Shown here in pieces: positions 1-15,000 of a stretch of DNA of 64,000 nucleotides; the first letter of the stretch is position 1, and each line of letters starts with the position of its first letter. The notes below the pieces were generated by a model that saw only the letters and a list, made by a program, of their open reading frames with translations, was not told the DNA's origin and made no database searches. Source of the stretch: Lumbricus rubellus (taxonomy: Eukaryota; Annelida; Clitellata; Crassiclitellata; Lumbricidae); the NCBI GenBank assembly GCA_945859605.1, contig OX243814.1, forward strand, positions 24,207,686 to 24,271,685, read 5' to 3'. The translations under genes and the position numbers were made by a program.

Positions 1-1
1 A

Positions 2-3000
2 TTGGACCGTGAGCTGCCTAGAATTTCCAGAACACCAAGGTCCACTGAAACATCAGGTTCTCTTGAAAATTCCATCCACTCTGAGGTGTCACAAGAAGTG
101 GTATCTGAGCAGCTGGCCATTGGAACTGATACTGCTGTGAACAATGAGGAGATGAGAACGGATGGCTTGTCAATTCTTGCTAGCATTTCGGACGACACCC
201 ACAGCATTCTTGACAAAGAACCAACAACAGCAGAGAGTGAGATTGTGACTACTAAACCAGACGTGGACAATCTGAGCTTAATGAGTGCGACAGGAGGAGA
301 GAGTCAGTCTGCTGCTGCTGTTGTGGTTTTAGAGGACCCGGTTGGTATGATCTGTGAAATAGAACCGTTGACTGAAAAAGCAACACATGAGATTTTGGAT
401 GAGAAGGAGGAGGAGGAGGAGAAGGAGGCACGAAGATCACCACCTATTGTTTCAAAAGCATCGTATGCTATCGACTGGGACAACTTCGATGAAAGCTCAA
501 ATCCATTTGAAGCGCGCGTTCGACTTGGAAATTCACCAGCAGGTGGCAGCAGTGTGCAGAAGATGCCTTCAAGTGACGCTCTGAATCCATTCAAACCAGG
601 CAAGACGCTTCAGATGTCACCTTCGACACTTCAGATGTCACCTTCAGCATCGTCGAAAAACTTTGGTTTTACCGGGGACCATAATAACAAAGCGAAGAAA
701 GTTTGCAGTTCTTCTGATGTCAGCAGCGATGATGTGAAAGAGGATAATTTCAGTGCTTCGTCCTCCGATGCGATAAAACCTATTTCAACCGATGAGGCAA
801 CTACAACTGATGGCAAAACAGCTGATGGTGCAGCTAAGTATGTTTCAAACAAGATTTCTCTTCTGCTTTAACGTGAAGGGTTCCAATTGTTTCTGCGCTT
901 GGTGCTCGTTGGACAGGTGACTGTCCTATGCTCGACTAAGCACATGTCCCACCCAAAGATATGATGAGTGTAGTTTTAGGTTTACTATTAATTAGGTTGT
1001 ACTGTCAATTAAGTCTTGTTCTTTGTTGACTTTTGGTTATGTTAAAGTTTGTCTTTCACCGAGTGAACAACATGATGATGTCTGATGAGCTCATGTGTTG
1101 TGTTGCTCTGCTTTGGAATACAAGAGCAAGCACAGTCCACTGTAGTTTCTCTTTTAATAGTCTCTGCAGACACCAAGGCTGTAGTTATTATTGACTACAT
1201 TGCAGATTTGTGCTGTAGTTATTGATATGCAGTTAGTTGCATGTGAGATTACCACGAGGATACAGGATTCCAAATCCAACTGCTTGATGACTCACTTGAG
1301 CTACTTGAGAACTGAAGTTGCCTGATCTTGAGCAAACATGGTGTGTTGGTTATAATGTAAAAAAACACTTAAATGATACTAGTAGCACAAGAAACATCTG
1401 AAAGTACCAAGATCCACACATTCCACAGCTGTGCAGTTAGGGTCATGTATTTGTACTCATTAACCCTTTAATGCCGGAGGGTATAGGATTTCCCATACCA
1501 TTTACTACCATCTCAGCATTAAAGGGTTAAGAAGACTTTCATCATGCTTTTCAGTAGATTATTTATGGATAGTTTGGTATTTTCTTGCTGTGCGTTAAGT
1601 TTGTGTCATTTTCTCGTTATGTTTCTAGCACAAAGTCAACTGGTTCTGTTAAGAAGCCAATTCGTCGGTTTAAGCCACCAGTGCGGAAAGTGTTACCTGA
1701 TATGGTAGGTTGTGAAGGAAAAGATGGCTAAAGTTTGTAATGAATGTTGGTTGAATGTTTAGTTGTGTTAAATTCATTTTTGCTAATATGATTTCAATTG
1801 ATTCAAAGTTTAACTTTTGCTCCATTTGGTATAATTCGTCTTTACAACACATGATTAATAAAAAAAATTATGGTTGATCTTGATTTTGGATAAATATTTT
1901 CAAAGTGTTCAGTTATTTATTTTATTCGTTCTGAAGGGATTTCTATTTTGGATCATAAAGGAAAGTGATTGTGCTTGATGTTTTGTATGTTATGTGTAGG
2001 ACGATGATGAAATTAAAATCTTTATGCCAGAAGCAAATCCGTCAACTGGTGCCGATGAGTTTGGTGCTGCTGCAGCTGCTGAGGGTGTTGCCATGGTATC
2101 AAGTGATGCCAATAGCGTAGCATCAGATGACTTCTTCACAGTGGCTCCATCTGTCCCACTTGTCGAACATTGCAAGTCGTTGTCTGACTTGGACATCGAT
2201 GAAGAACTGTTGCTGCAGCCATCTCTGCTAGAATCTTCTGCTGCTGATGGAACAATGGAGAGAGAAGCAAAGCAAAGCCTTTCTTCTCTGATCGCCGACA
2301 CATCGTCCTCCACTGTCCAACTGGCCGACTGTCACAGCCAGCCATCTGACGTCAGCCAGAGTGCTGCTGATGTTTTGACGTTGGATGATTTGGATGATGT
2401 GAATGAGGAGGAATTCCACGATGCATCTCAAGGTTAGTTGCACAACTCTTTTCACTGGTTTTAACTTTTGATCCAGTGGGAAAAATTCCATGTGCCAACA
2501 GAAGTTTGCTGCAGCTTTTTTAGCAATGCTGTCACTTATTTATTGTGATTTGGTAAATTAATTGATCTTTGATAATTAAAATAACATTCCATTAAGGAGA
2601 GTCATCCAGGGGTTGTCTAGAATATTGATGCTGAGGTTAAAGCTATACTTATGTCATTATGACAAATTTGGTTTAGTTAAAAGCGTCTTGGATGTGTGGA
2701 TTACTTGGAATTTAATCTGGAGTCTTCTCATGATGTTAATTATAATAAATTCCTGTTCACTACATTGAATTCCTGTTTAGATTAATTGGCCTCTGTCCAG
2801 AACTTGTTGACATTTCAGTAATGATTTTCTTCCTTCAGGATTGCACAGTTTGGATTAGAATTGGATATTTTACTTGCTGTACTACTTTGAAACAAATTGC
2901 TTTACTTTTGTGTTATGGCTCAGATCTACAGTCATTTGCAACTTGTTTCAGAAGTGTAGGAATTTCTCTTGTTCTTATTAAATCAAAAATTCTTTTTCTT

Positions 3001-6000
3001 ATTGAATCAGAAATTCTTTTGTAGTGTTCAATGATCCTGCTGCGTGGGCAATGCTGGAGAAATTAGGAAGCTCTGGTCTAGTGAGTTCTTTTATTCAGCT
3101 TGATAAAGCATTTATGTTGCTTTTGAATCTGCCCTCAAGTTCACACGGAAGTAACTAAGTATATGCCTTTATTTTTTATCTTACAATCAATGCATTACAT
3201 GATCAAAAAATACTTTCATGTGTGAATGGCAGTATGATGAGGATGTATTTTATTACCATGCTGTTCAACCTTGTGTTAGAAGCAGTAGCGATACTCGATC
3301 TGAACGAAACTGAGACAGGAATCATTTTTAATGGACAGACGATAAATAATCTTCACTTTGATGATGATATTAACCTCCTCATTAAAAGCAGAATAGAAGT
3401 ACATGACATTACAACCAAAATAGGTTGACACCAGTAGATACGACCTACGGATTAACACAGAAATGACTAAGACGACAGTTTATTAAAAATCCAACACCAA
3501 TAGCTGAAAGCATCCAAGGAGAGGCTATTGAATTTATGTGGATTATTTTGGACCATTAGCAGCTACAGATGGCAACAATGACAGCTCTAGACATTATTAG
3601 ATGCACCCCAGAAGCATTCGGAAAAATGGACAGTTTTATGGATAAGCAGAGTCATATTAAAGACGATCAAGACTTGATGGCACAAGCCATTTTTCCTATA
3701 TCAATCAAGATGCTGGACAATGGGAAGTAGAATGAGAAATAACTTGTATGCTTGTGCAGTTTAAAAACTTTTCTGAATTTTTTCATGTAACAAATGTCTT
3801 TTGTTGCTCCTTTCTTTGTTGCAGTCAAAAGAATCTGCTTTAGTTCGTGAATCCCTGTATGTTAAATTTGATCCTCTGGTTCAAAAGCCAAAGACACCTG
3901 GTTAGTTATTGTTTGTCATTTCCTTTGTCATATTATAGTAGTATTCATGAAGTTGGAGTCTGAGTGTTATTTTAAGTCAGTTGTGTTCAGTTCTTCTTTT
4001 TGCCTTGTTTGCTGCTTTGAAGATTAATTGAGCACCATTTGGCTTGAACAGGCTTTTGGCTGCATCTTGGTTTTATATGTTTTGCCACTAGTTGTTTTAT
4101 TAGACTTGTACTTTAGTTGCTGATTCATATAATGTGACCAGCCTGGTCAGGCATGTTTTATGCATAAAAGTTGTGGGACAAAATGTCAGGTCAAGTACTG
4201 AATCTTCTTGAGTAGATCTTTGAATGAGACGAATAATTTTTCTATTGAAAAAAAAATGTAATCTGCTTACGTGCAGCTGCTACCTTATTACTACTTTGAG
4301 CAGCTAAAAAACTTAGTTCAGTTTTGCATGGAAATTTAAATGCATTAATAATGTTGGACCTTTTAAAAGTGTTTTTAATAATATTGGTTACCTGTATATT
4401 TCTTAGTATTTGCTTTAGTTTTCCATGCATAAGATGTTGAACTCTGTTAGAATGTGTGTTACAGAGTTCCAAAGACCAAAAAATCGTGCTGTTAAAGTTC
4501 CTGGATTTTCAACTGTTGCTGAGTGGTGGGTCTCCTTTGACAGTTTTTGAGATTTTCATTGGTCTTTGTATAAGTGTAGTGAGGTGATTAGGCAGCATCT
4601 GTTGTGTGCGGCAGTGGATGATAAATGTTTTAAGAATCCGGTAGAAATGTTTGATATTGATTGCATGCATGAGAAAAGTACAGAATTGACTGTACACAAT
4701 TAATTAAAATCCTTCATTGAATGTGTCAGCTCTGCAACTTAGCATTCTCTTCATGAGCACTGGTCAGACAGTTAGGTGATTACTTGATGTATCGATGTAC
4801 AATTTGTACATGTAGATTTGTAAGAGGTGATTGATAAATCAGTGAATGAATTGATCGATCGATTGTTGGTTGGATTGATTGATTTTTTAGCGATGATCTG
4901 CTGTTGATGACAACGCCGCCATGTAATCGATCAGCTGAATCGTCGTCGTCATCTAAGACAATAGCAACAGCGCCTGTCTCTTCATCGTTTGCTGCTTTCT
5001 CTGGACCATCTGCTGATGACGATCTGGACAAGTTTTTTACCTGCAGTCCACAGAATAATGACCATGATTCGGACGTATGTCTGATTCTTCTATTTATTTA
5101 TTCACTTTAGAAACTTATTATAGTACCTTTTCAAGATGACTCCTCAGATACGCTCGCAGCCACGGCTAAAGAGAAAGATTTTGAGCAACTGGCAGAGCAG
5201 GTGTGCAAATTATTCCAAGGCAGTCAGTGCAAGCAGGTGCCCATTCCTGGAGGAGGGGCAGCAACCAAGAAGGCTAGACACTGTCTGGCTGAGAAGAGGG
5301 ACTAGGAACTCTTGGGTAGCAGATGATTATTGACATTATTTTCATCATCCTGACTCTCAACTGCATGCTTTGTGCCTTTTTGTGTTTGTGTCAATGAGTC
5401 TGTTCAATAAAGGAATAGCAGTGATAGAAGTGCACAGGGCTCAAAAAGGAGGCTAAGTCTGAAAACTGGGCGACAACGATCAGCATTTAGCATTTTTTCT
5501 GCTGCTTTGAAGAAAGTGGATGTCATCATTGTTTTGACTCTGCTTACTTTATTCATCACCAGAGTTTTGAGAGGGCACTTTGATACCAGTCAGAGAGATT
5601 ACTTTCGTGTAGCTCCACAAGTTAACAGAAACGGACAGATAATAAAACTTACTTTTGCATGTTCGGATATATTGATATGGTCAGAATTATATCTATGGCA
5701 CTTCTTATTTAATAAGCTACTGTATAGTGCTGTGCATAGTTTGTGCATGATTTTTACTTCTTGGCAATCATGAAAGTTCCTCTGACATTGCAATAGTACT
5801 AGACGTAGACTGTTGATGTGCAAAAACTCATCCAAGGCTTTTTAGTTTTCTCTGAACATGTATGCATGACTTTATGGGAGATAGATAATTCTGCAGGACT
5901 CCAAGACAAGATAAATTGTGTGGTTGTATTAGTTTGTTTTTGATATGACAGATGTCAAATCTTGGATTAAACAATGTTGGAACATTGGGTTTGATGCGTG

Positions 6001-9000
6001 ACTCCACCTGTACGGGTGATATGAGTGATATCATACAGGTAGGTCAGAATTTACTTTTATTTACTAGAGAGAATATGTGAATGTTTTATAGCTTTCAAAC
6101 ATAGGAAATTCCATGACTTTAAAAGTAATGACTTTTTAGTACATCAAACTTTGCACATTTTTTGTCTTTGGATTTTGAGAAGTTTGTATAGAGACATGTA
6201 TGCAAGTGTACTGCCAGTTGTTATTTCTGTTATTATTTAGATCAGGGGTTCTCAAACTGTGGTACGCGTACCCCTAGGGGTACGCCAGGCGGCGGTAAGG
6301 GGTACGCGAAAATTTCCAGAAACATAACTTTTTCTTTGAGTTTATGGACTTTGTGTCCATTTTTCCTTGATTATCAATGATTTTAACGTTGCTTCATGTA
6401 AATATTATAGTGTATGCAACATGTTTATGTTTAGGCCTGCCACTATAAATTTGAAACAAAATAATGTAGGCTATATCTGGTTGAAAGAACCAAAGCCAGA
6501 AATTCGCAGTGTAGGCTATTATTATTATTATCAACATCAATAGATATTCGTCAATCCAATAGTCTGCAGGTATTTAAAAAGAAACTTCGTGTTTTTATAC
6601 TTTCCTGTACTAAAGCTACTTGAAGTGCACATGACCACATGTAGTTCAGGTTTTACTTAAGTACATACACTGGAAAACATCAAAATAGAGGAAGTCGAAA
6701 ACGAACCAGAGATATTGGAGGTAGAGGTGGAGTGGGCGATAAAACAGCTCAAGGACAACAAAGCGCCAGGACATGATGGAATACCTATAGAACTGGTAAA
6801 GGCGGGAGATGAAGCAGTGGTGAGAACTATTACAAAACTATGCAATCAAATCTGGAGAACTGGGCAGTGGCCGGAGGACTGGAAAAGGTCCGTGTTCATA
6901 CCAATATTCAAGAAAGGAGACGCGAGAGAGTGTGGAAATTATCGAACGATAGCGATGATATCGCACACGAGCAAAATACTTCTCAAAATAATCCACAAAA
7001 GAATGGAGAAGACAATTGAAAGGGAATTACCAACCAATCAAGCGGGATTTAGGAAGGCGCGAGGAACGCGCGATCACATCGCCAATATAAGGTGGATTAT
7101 GGAGAGACAGAGGGAATACGGGCAACAGGTGCATATGTGTTTTATAGACTACAGCAAGGCGTTTGATTGCATAGACCATACACTACTGTGGCGGACACTA
7201 GTTGAGATGGGAATTCCGAAGCATTTGGTTAAACTACTAAAGGGCCTCTATGTGGATCAAGAAGCGGTAATAAGAACTGAATATGGTGACACAGGGAAAT
7301 TTAAAATAAGGAAAGGAGTGAGGCAGGGGTGCATTTTGTCCCCTTTCCTGTTCAATCTGTATGCCGAGAGAATTATGAGGAGGGCTGGATTGGAGGAGGC
7401 AACAGAAGGGGTAAGGATAGCGGGGAAAATACTGAATAATCTGAGGTACGCCGATGATACGACATTATTGGCGGGTAAGAGGGACGACCTAGTCGAGTTA
7501 ATAAGAAGAGTCAGGAAGGAAAGCGAAAAGGCGGGACTATACTTCAATGTAAAGAAAACAAAGGTTATGACAACTGCAACATGGAAAAACTTTGAGGTGG
7601 ATGGAGAAACGATAGAGGTAGTATCGAGCTTCACATTCCTGGGATCTATGATAGAGAAGGAGGGAAGAAGTGATATGGAAATAAGGAGGAGGGTAACAAT
7701 GGGGAAAACGGCAATGAACGGTCTGGAAAAGATTTGGAAGGACAAATACGTGAGCAGGGAAACAAAGAAAAGACTGGTAAGAGCACTGATCTTCCCAGTC
7801 GTCCTATATGGATGCGAGACATGGACAAAGACACGAGATATGGAAAAGAAAATCAACGCGTGTGAGATGTGGATTTGGAGAAAGATGCTAAGGATTTCAT
7901 GGACGGAGAAGAGAACTAACGAATCGGTGCGCGAGGAGCTCGGATTAGAGAGGGAGGAGACACTGCAGCAAACAGCAACTTGGAGGAAATTGAGCTACTT
8001 CGGCCATGTGATGAGATCTAACGGTTTGGAAAAGGAGCTGATGACGGCATGCGGTGAGGGACGGAGAAGATGCGGAAGACCAAGGAAGAAATGGTTGGAT
8101 GAAGTACAGGAAAAGTCTGGCATGAGACTGGAGGAACTAAGAGAGGCGACTAGGGAGAGGATCAACTGGAGAAGATGCACCAGGGCTTTCGCCAGAGCTC
8201 CAGTAGCTGACGGCACCAGGTGACCAGGTGACATACACTGTAGTTAAGTTTGTTTCTCTACATGCTCTTGTCAGTTTTAACTTTGTTGCAATATGTCATC
8301 GCCTAATTTGATTTGATTTCTTTCATTTCGGCTATCTTGCTAATTTTTCTTGGAATTTTTTTACTTGGGTGACCCTTCCCAGCGGGATGTCCATCCCTTT
8401 AGGGCCCCTCTTTGTAGCCAATGAATGTATATATTTTCTACTTTTGCTGTCATCTTGTTTTCTGGTTGCAATAAAGTGAATTGATTGATTGATTGGTTGA
8501 TAGGTTTATATTTTTTACTTTTGTTGTCAAAAAGGATAGCTGAATTTTTCTAAAGATTAATTTCTGGTCGAGCTTTAAAATTTGTGATTACTTTTAGCAC
8601 GTCGTGTAATTATATATGTTTGAAACTATAGTTTGTAAACTGCATTATTCTTGCTATAAAAAATAAATGGGATAAATTTTATTTGAGTTTGAAATTGACA
8701 AATATTAAACCAGGTAATTTTTTATTTTAAATCTGTGCAAGTCAAAACAAGCACACATCAATATGACGCTATAGACCAATTTCCAATTTTTTTATATATG
8801 ATTGCATGATTAAAACTTTGCATAATTTCAGTTTTGCTCCCTGTAGGCTCTTCGACTCTAATAGGCCGCACTATACAATGATTAAAAGGGCTTTTTAGTT
8901 GTCACTGCAATGGAGGCTAAGCAATGGCATTTTGTTTCTGATCTGACTTTGCTGGGGGTACGCCACCATTCGATTTTTTTACTTGGGGGTACAATAAAAA

Positions 9001-12000
9001 TAAAGTTTGAGAACCCCTGATTTAGATGATAGAACTTATGTGATGACCATGCTTTTATTCACTTGCATTCGTTGTTACGCTGCAGGTTCTAAAGTATTCT
9101 CAGGCCGACATTTTACGTGTTCAGAAGCAGTGGGAGCTTGACTACCAGGCCCGTCTTCTAGCGAAGGAGCGAGACTGGGTTCTCAAGTCTGACTTACAGA
9201 TTGCAGAAGCTGAGGAGAAGAACGCTCGATTTGATGCGGAGAAGTCAGACCTGAATAGCAAAATAGTCCAGCTGCAAAAGTCACACGAGGATATGAAGTA
9301 ATTACTTGCAGTTTCTAATATTGGTCAGCTTACCTGCCATCTTAGCTGTGGCTGGACTGGGAGTGCCTTTGAGTAGGTTTCTTGAAGAGGCGCTATATAA
9401 ATTCTCGAAATGATGGAATAAATGAATCTCATCATGGATTGCATTTTCATACGTTTCAAATTTTTTTATTTTTCTCTTTCAGTATTTGACGACTGTGGAA
9501 CTCATCAGCTCATTAAGAACAACTATGTCTTGAAGCATGATATCTGTACTTCTAAAAAACTAGATATTAGTCTGGAGACATAGATCTAACCAGTGAATTC
9601 ACATGTAATGCATTTGGTATTTGATTTGTTTCAGATGTGTCATACTCGAGTATGAATCAACCATTCAGAAGCTCATTGGTGAGTGTAATGAGTTGAGAAC
9701 CATCAACATTCCCTCTTACTGCTACTCATTTATAGTTTTCATAATATGATAGCTATAATGAGTACTTGTGAAATTTGGAAATGGTTAGTTAAACTGATTG
9801 TTGTTGTTGTTTTTGTTGTTGTTGTTGTTAAGTAAAAGAGAATGAATTGTAGTTAGTTTACTGTAAATATGTTCTAAATATGTGTGTATGTGGTGGTAGA
9901 TGTGGAAGTAAGAAGTGTTTCAGCTTGAAGGCACTTTTTCAAACTTCACTGAAGCCTTTTGGGCTTTTGAACTTGAAAGAAATTTTGTTGACTGGAAGTC
10001 AGTTTGAATTTTGTGGCGTAAAGATTTTGTTAAGTAGATAGTTTCCAGTTGCAATAATTATGCTGCATCATACTGTATATCTGGTTCTGCAATCAAGACA
10101 TCTTTGTTTGAAAAGTTTGATTGTTACAGATTTCGATATGATTGGGTCTGCTTCAGCTATTAAAGCTGGTGACGGTGGTGAGAATTAGTTGGTGTTTGCA
10201 TGTCTTGCGCCGTTGTTTCACTTCCCATCTACTTTGTCATTGTGGTTTTTGCTTCTGTTCTCCTGTTTTGCAGTTGCCCTGTTGTGATTTTTAAAAAATC
10301 AGCCTTTAATTATGCTCAGGCCTAGTGATGTAGCTTTTCCGGAAAGATATTTTTCCGGAAACTTTCCAGAAACTTTCCGGAAACTTTCCGTAGACCGAAA
10401 AATACATCTAACACATAATGTCACATTTTCCCTATCAGAAAACATATGAAAATTTGAGTTTTTAAAGTTCCTTTTATTGGCAATGTGGGAAATGTTCACC
10501 TTAAAGAATTAAAATGACCATTAAATGCTTTCATTAACACTTCAGAATATCTGGCAATTTGACATTTTGGCAGCTGCTTTGAGCCTGCTCAACTATTTCT
10601 TACACTGTGCTATTTAGGATTATATTGCAACAGTTAAATGGTGTTGTAAATTAGCTGAATCCTTGAAAGTAAGGAAAGAATGTAAGGGATTTCAGAAGTA
10701 ATAAATTAAAGAAAATAATTATGGACAGTAAATAAATAAATAAGGTTACATAAGATAATAAAAAAGGCTTTTCCTTGTCCACACACTGCTTACTCAAGGC
10801 AACAACTCATAGATAGAAAATTTAAACCAAAACATATTCTTTGCTGCTTACCAAGAAAAGCAGATTTGAAAATAGATTAGTCTCACACTGCAATGGCATT
10901 GTCAATAACATCATATTTCAAGCATAAAATAATTGTATATATGTAGGAATTAATCTGTTGCAGTACTTATTCATATTTTCAGAAGTAAAAAAATAAGAAG
11001 AGTTAGGTGACCAAATCATAAAAATTTTCTTCATAATAACAGTGAAGTCTGATTGCAATTAATTCTTAAATGTATTGTCGGTGTATACACTAAACAGTAA
11101 GGCGTAGAAAAAAAATTGTTGTGTTTCCGGTAACCCGACCGACCCATTTTTACGGCCGCGACTAAAATATTTTTGTAAAAAAAATTTATCAAAAAAAATA
11201 TTTTTTTCAAAAAAAAAAAAAATTCAAAAAAAAAAAAAATTTAAATATTTTTTTAACATTTGTATTGACATAACATAAGGGACGTCAACAAAATGAAATT
11301 AATAGGACTGTTTCTAGAGCAGTTTTAGGTGCAGACTGTCGGAAAATAGGCAGTTTATACTTGCTTAGAACACGTACTTTGATTCAGCGTGCAAAAAAGA
11401 CTAGTGGGGTATACTTTTTCGGATAGTCACTGCATAAAAATATTTTACCAAAATAAAAATATTTTCCGACCTACCTACCCAATTTTTTTTAGCTATGTTA
11501 CCGGAAACACAACATTTTTTTTTAGGCCTAAGCAATAAGTGTCGTTTATTGAATGAAAAAATCAGCAATGACTAAATAATATAGCTTACAGTGATTGATG
11601 TTTAAGCATATTTATGGATTTAAATTGTTATTTAGTAATATTGTATTGATGGAAAAATATCGGAAATTTTTCGGAAAGTTTCCGGAAAGATACGTCGGAA
11701 AGTTTCCGGAAAGATATGAAACTTTCCGGGAAAGATTTCCGCCTCACAACACTACTCAGGCCTTCACCAAAGATGCACATTTAACTCTCAGGTGCATGCT
11801 ATTGTCAATTTGATTGAGTTGTCCTGAATTTAAATACTTGGTTAATAAGAAGCTAGATCAAGAACGATCGTTCATTTTTATTTACATTTTATTATGTTTT
11901 GGTGAAGCGCCATTAGCAGACAATGGTATCTTTTCCCAGGGTATCTAGTGATGCGAACAATTTGTTGGTGTAGGAATTGGTTTATTGTTGTGCTGTGCTG

Positions 12001-15000
12001 CATTGAATATGAAAATGCTGTGATTGTATTTGGCATTTTCTTTTGCAACACATCACATATTTACTCTTGTGGCAAAATGTCTCAAAATGTGTTTACGAGA
12101 GCAACTGGAAGTCTTAGGTGATGTATATTATTTAGGTGCAGTCCTTTAGGATTTGGTCTGTGTAGCTCTAAAGTCTTGGATTCATTCTATTATTTGCATG
12201 CATTTTGATTGTGTTGCATTTGGTCCCATAGTGTTCTGTTTTCTGTAGATGCGTGATTAGCAGTGAGAATAGTGATGCTGTGATTGTGTTTTTTCATTGT
12301 GTTTTTTGTTGTTGTTTTCCGTGGAGTGTTTCATGGGTTTTATAGTTTTAGGAGAAATCATGTTGACTATGCATAGAGTGGAGTTTGTGTTATGTTTGCT
12401 CAAAAGCAATTGCATGGATTGTGTTAGAATAATTGTCCATTTGCACTTTCCCCCGATTCATTTGCAATCGATATATGTTTCTAAATCTTGGAAGTGTACA
12501 TGTTATAGCTTGAACAGTGAACACTTATACCAATCCAATGAGGAAGTCTAACTGCTGTTAGTAACTTAGTACATAGCTGATGCTGCATTAAAAGATGTGG
12601 GTTTATACTGCTTGAGAAGTATGGTTAAATTAATTCATTCATAAGACCTTAAAGGAGCAGCCAACAATATGTGGCATCTGTATAGATTTTAATTACAAAG
12701 TGGAGGATAACGTTGTCAGCTGTTTGAAGTTTGGTTGCGTTTGATGCTGCATTGGTATGCTTATTACATTTCTTTTTTTAAAACAAAATTTGTATTACTA
12801 TTGTAAGAGTATGGTATATTATTTTTTACAGCTGAAAAGGAAATGACGACAACCGTCTCAAAAGATTCGATGGCTGACTTGGTGAAAGAACGTGACCAAG
12901 TGTGTAATTGTTTAAGATCGTGGAACTTGTTTGCCTTCTTTTCAGTTTAATATTAACTAAAGTCTCTGTTGTTGATTCCTTTCTGAGATGTGTTAATGTT
13001 ATATAGGAAATTGGTTGGAACATAATTATGTACTCATGTATTTATATGTAGTACTTAGAGTCATTGAAGGATTTCCGCGGCTCGCTTGGCTATTAGGCAG
13101 CGCCATGCTTTCTCGGTTGTGGGGCCTTGTCGACATTCTAGTTCCTTTTCATTAGTGAAGACTTGATATGATGATGTTGCAAGCAATGTGATAACATATA
13201 TTATTATTTTAGATAAAGCTGGGAGATTAAAAGTTAAACGTTTGGTAATCCACTCTCTATTCCTGTTTGAATTATAAGTGTTGTGCTTTTGTGTTTCTGT
13301 TAGGCTTTAGAAGATTTACAGTCAGTAGAGGGGGCTTTCTCAGATCTTCATCGTCGCTACGAAAAAACAAAATCTGTCGTTGAGGCTTATAAGAAGGTTA
13401 GCATTTCAATTTTTCAGATGACTTAAGTCAAATTGTTCTACATTTTCTGACTATAATTTTAGATTAGCCAACAGTTCCAACCCCCCTTTACAAGTCTTCA
13501 TAGCAGCCTAGAAATGTGCGACTGGACAGTGCCAGCTACAGAATTTCAGCAGGTCGCGTCAGGGTCATGGGAGTTATTCAGGAGGTTGAAGAAATTATAT
13601 CTACAGAAATATTACAAATTCAAAAGAATTTTGGCTGGTCAAATAACCTACTGTTTATTCACTGCTGCAGCAATGATTATGTTTACATGTTCTTCTCCAT
13701 CTGTAGTAATAGATCAGAATAACTTGATTCACGTACAATTTTATCATCGATTTGTGTTCTTCATGAAATCTTGTTAACGTTTACAGAATGAGGAGACGCT
13801 AAAGAAGTGTGTTGCAGAAAACCAGACCAAACTGAAGAAGCAGGATGAGCGATACCAGGCGCTCAAGAAGCACGCAGAAGAAAAACTGACCACGTAACTA
13901 AACACTTACAAGACAATTGCTATGGAAAGAACACGTTGTAACTGCTGTAACAGAATTTCATATCAGAATTGTTTGATTGCCTTTTGTATTGTTTATTCAT
14001 TTGAGATCCAGACCTGGACTGAAATTGAGTTGCTAGAAAATCTCATGTCATGCTGTTAGGAATGTAATTAATTTATAGAAAAACATTAGATTAATTAAAC
14101 AACTTTCTAACAACTAAAATAATGTGTGTATAATGGCAAATGGAAAACATCATCATTCTTACAGTGTAAGTAGAAGGGCTAGCAGCAAGGAAATCAACAG
14201 CCAATATTTACAAAGATATTGGGTTAACAAATCTGTTTATGTGAACACAATTTGAAATTGTTTGCTACCCATTTATTGATTTTAGCCTTCGAATATTTCC
14301 ACAGCCCACTAATCTGCGACAGCGCAAGAATGAGTATTCACAGTCTAGTAAATAATTATCTAAATGTTAAACAAATGTATTTTTTGCAGAGCAAACGAAG
14401 AAATTGCACGACTGAAGAAGTCAAGTGAATCGGAACTGACTATGGCGCAGGTTGCACTTCGCAAGGCTGACTTTCAAGTGAAGAGCTTGGAATTGACAGT
14501 TGAGCAGAAGGTAATTCATCACAGATCTGCTTGTTTTCATATGTGTCTTAGCCAGGTAGTTTTCAATTGCAAGTTAGAGTAAACGTTTATATAGTGCCTT
14601 GTTAAGAAAAAAAATTGTGCTCACAACTTTACAGCACGCATATTATTTTGGATACACAACCCTATATCACCAGTTAGTTGAGCAACAGCACACGCAAAAA
14701 AATGATCAGAGCAAACAAAGGAGGTCCACGTATGTGGCATTACCACAATCGACTCCACGTTAGGGCAGAAGCATCAATTGAGTGAGATGTGCAAATGAGA
14801 AAAGCACATTCTGCACACTTTGTGAACAGTCCAGCCAGGATACTTGCTAATATCTTAATGTCTAACAACTGGAGAACAAGAAATTAACATGTCCCAACAT
14901 TGTCCTTTAGGGACTTGGGAGCCTTGCTTGCCATTGCATGCTTGTGTTTTCTTACACCTTAATGTTTTTGTTTTAGACGAAAGAGAATCATGAACTGACT

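Larger units (their letters stand above)
6243..9019. mobile_element. hAT-type DNA transposon with perfect 8-bp TSD, split by a LINE
   Basis: The left end reads CAGGGGTTCTCAAACT and the right end is its reverse complement AGTTTGAGAACCCCTG. The flanks carry the same 8 bases ATTTAGAT at 6235-6242 and 9020-9027, the target-site size of hAT elements. GGGGTACGC repeats lie just inside both ends. Removing the LINE (about 6660-8505) leaves a non-autonomous element of about 0.9 kb with no transposase frame. It sits in the TACC intron between exons 5952-6038 and 9086-9297. Confidence 0.9.

Noticed and set aside
7257..7856. 199-codon minus-strand open frame
   Set aside because: It is the antisense shadow of the LINE reverse transcriptase at 6715-8223.
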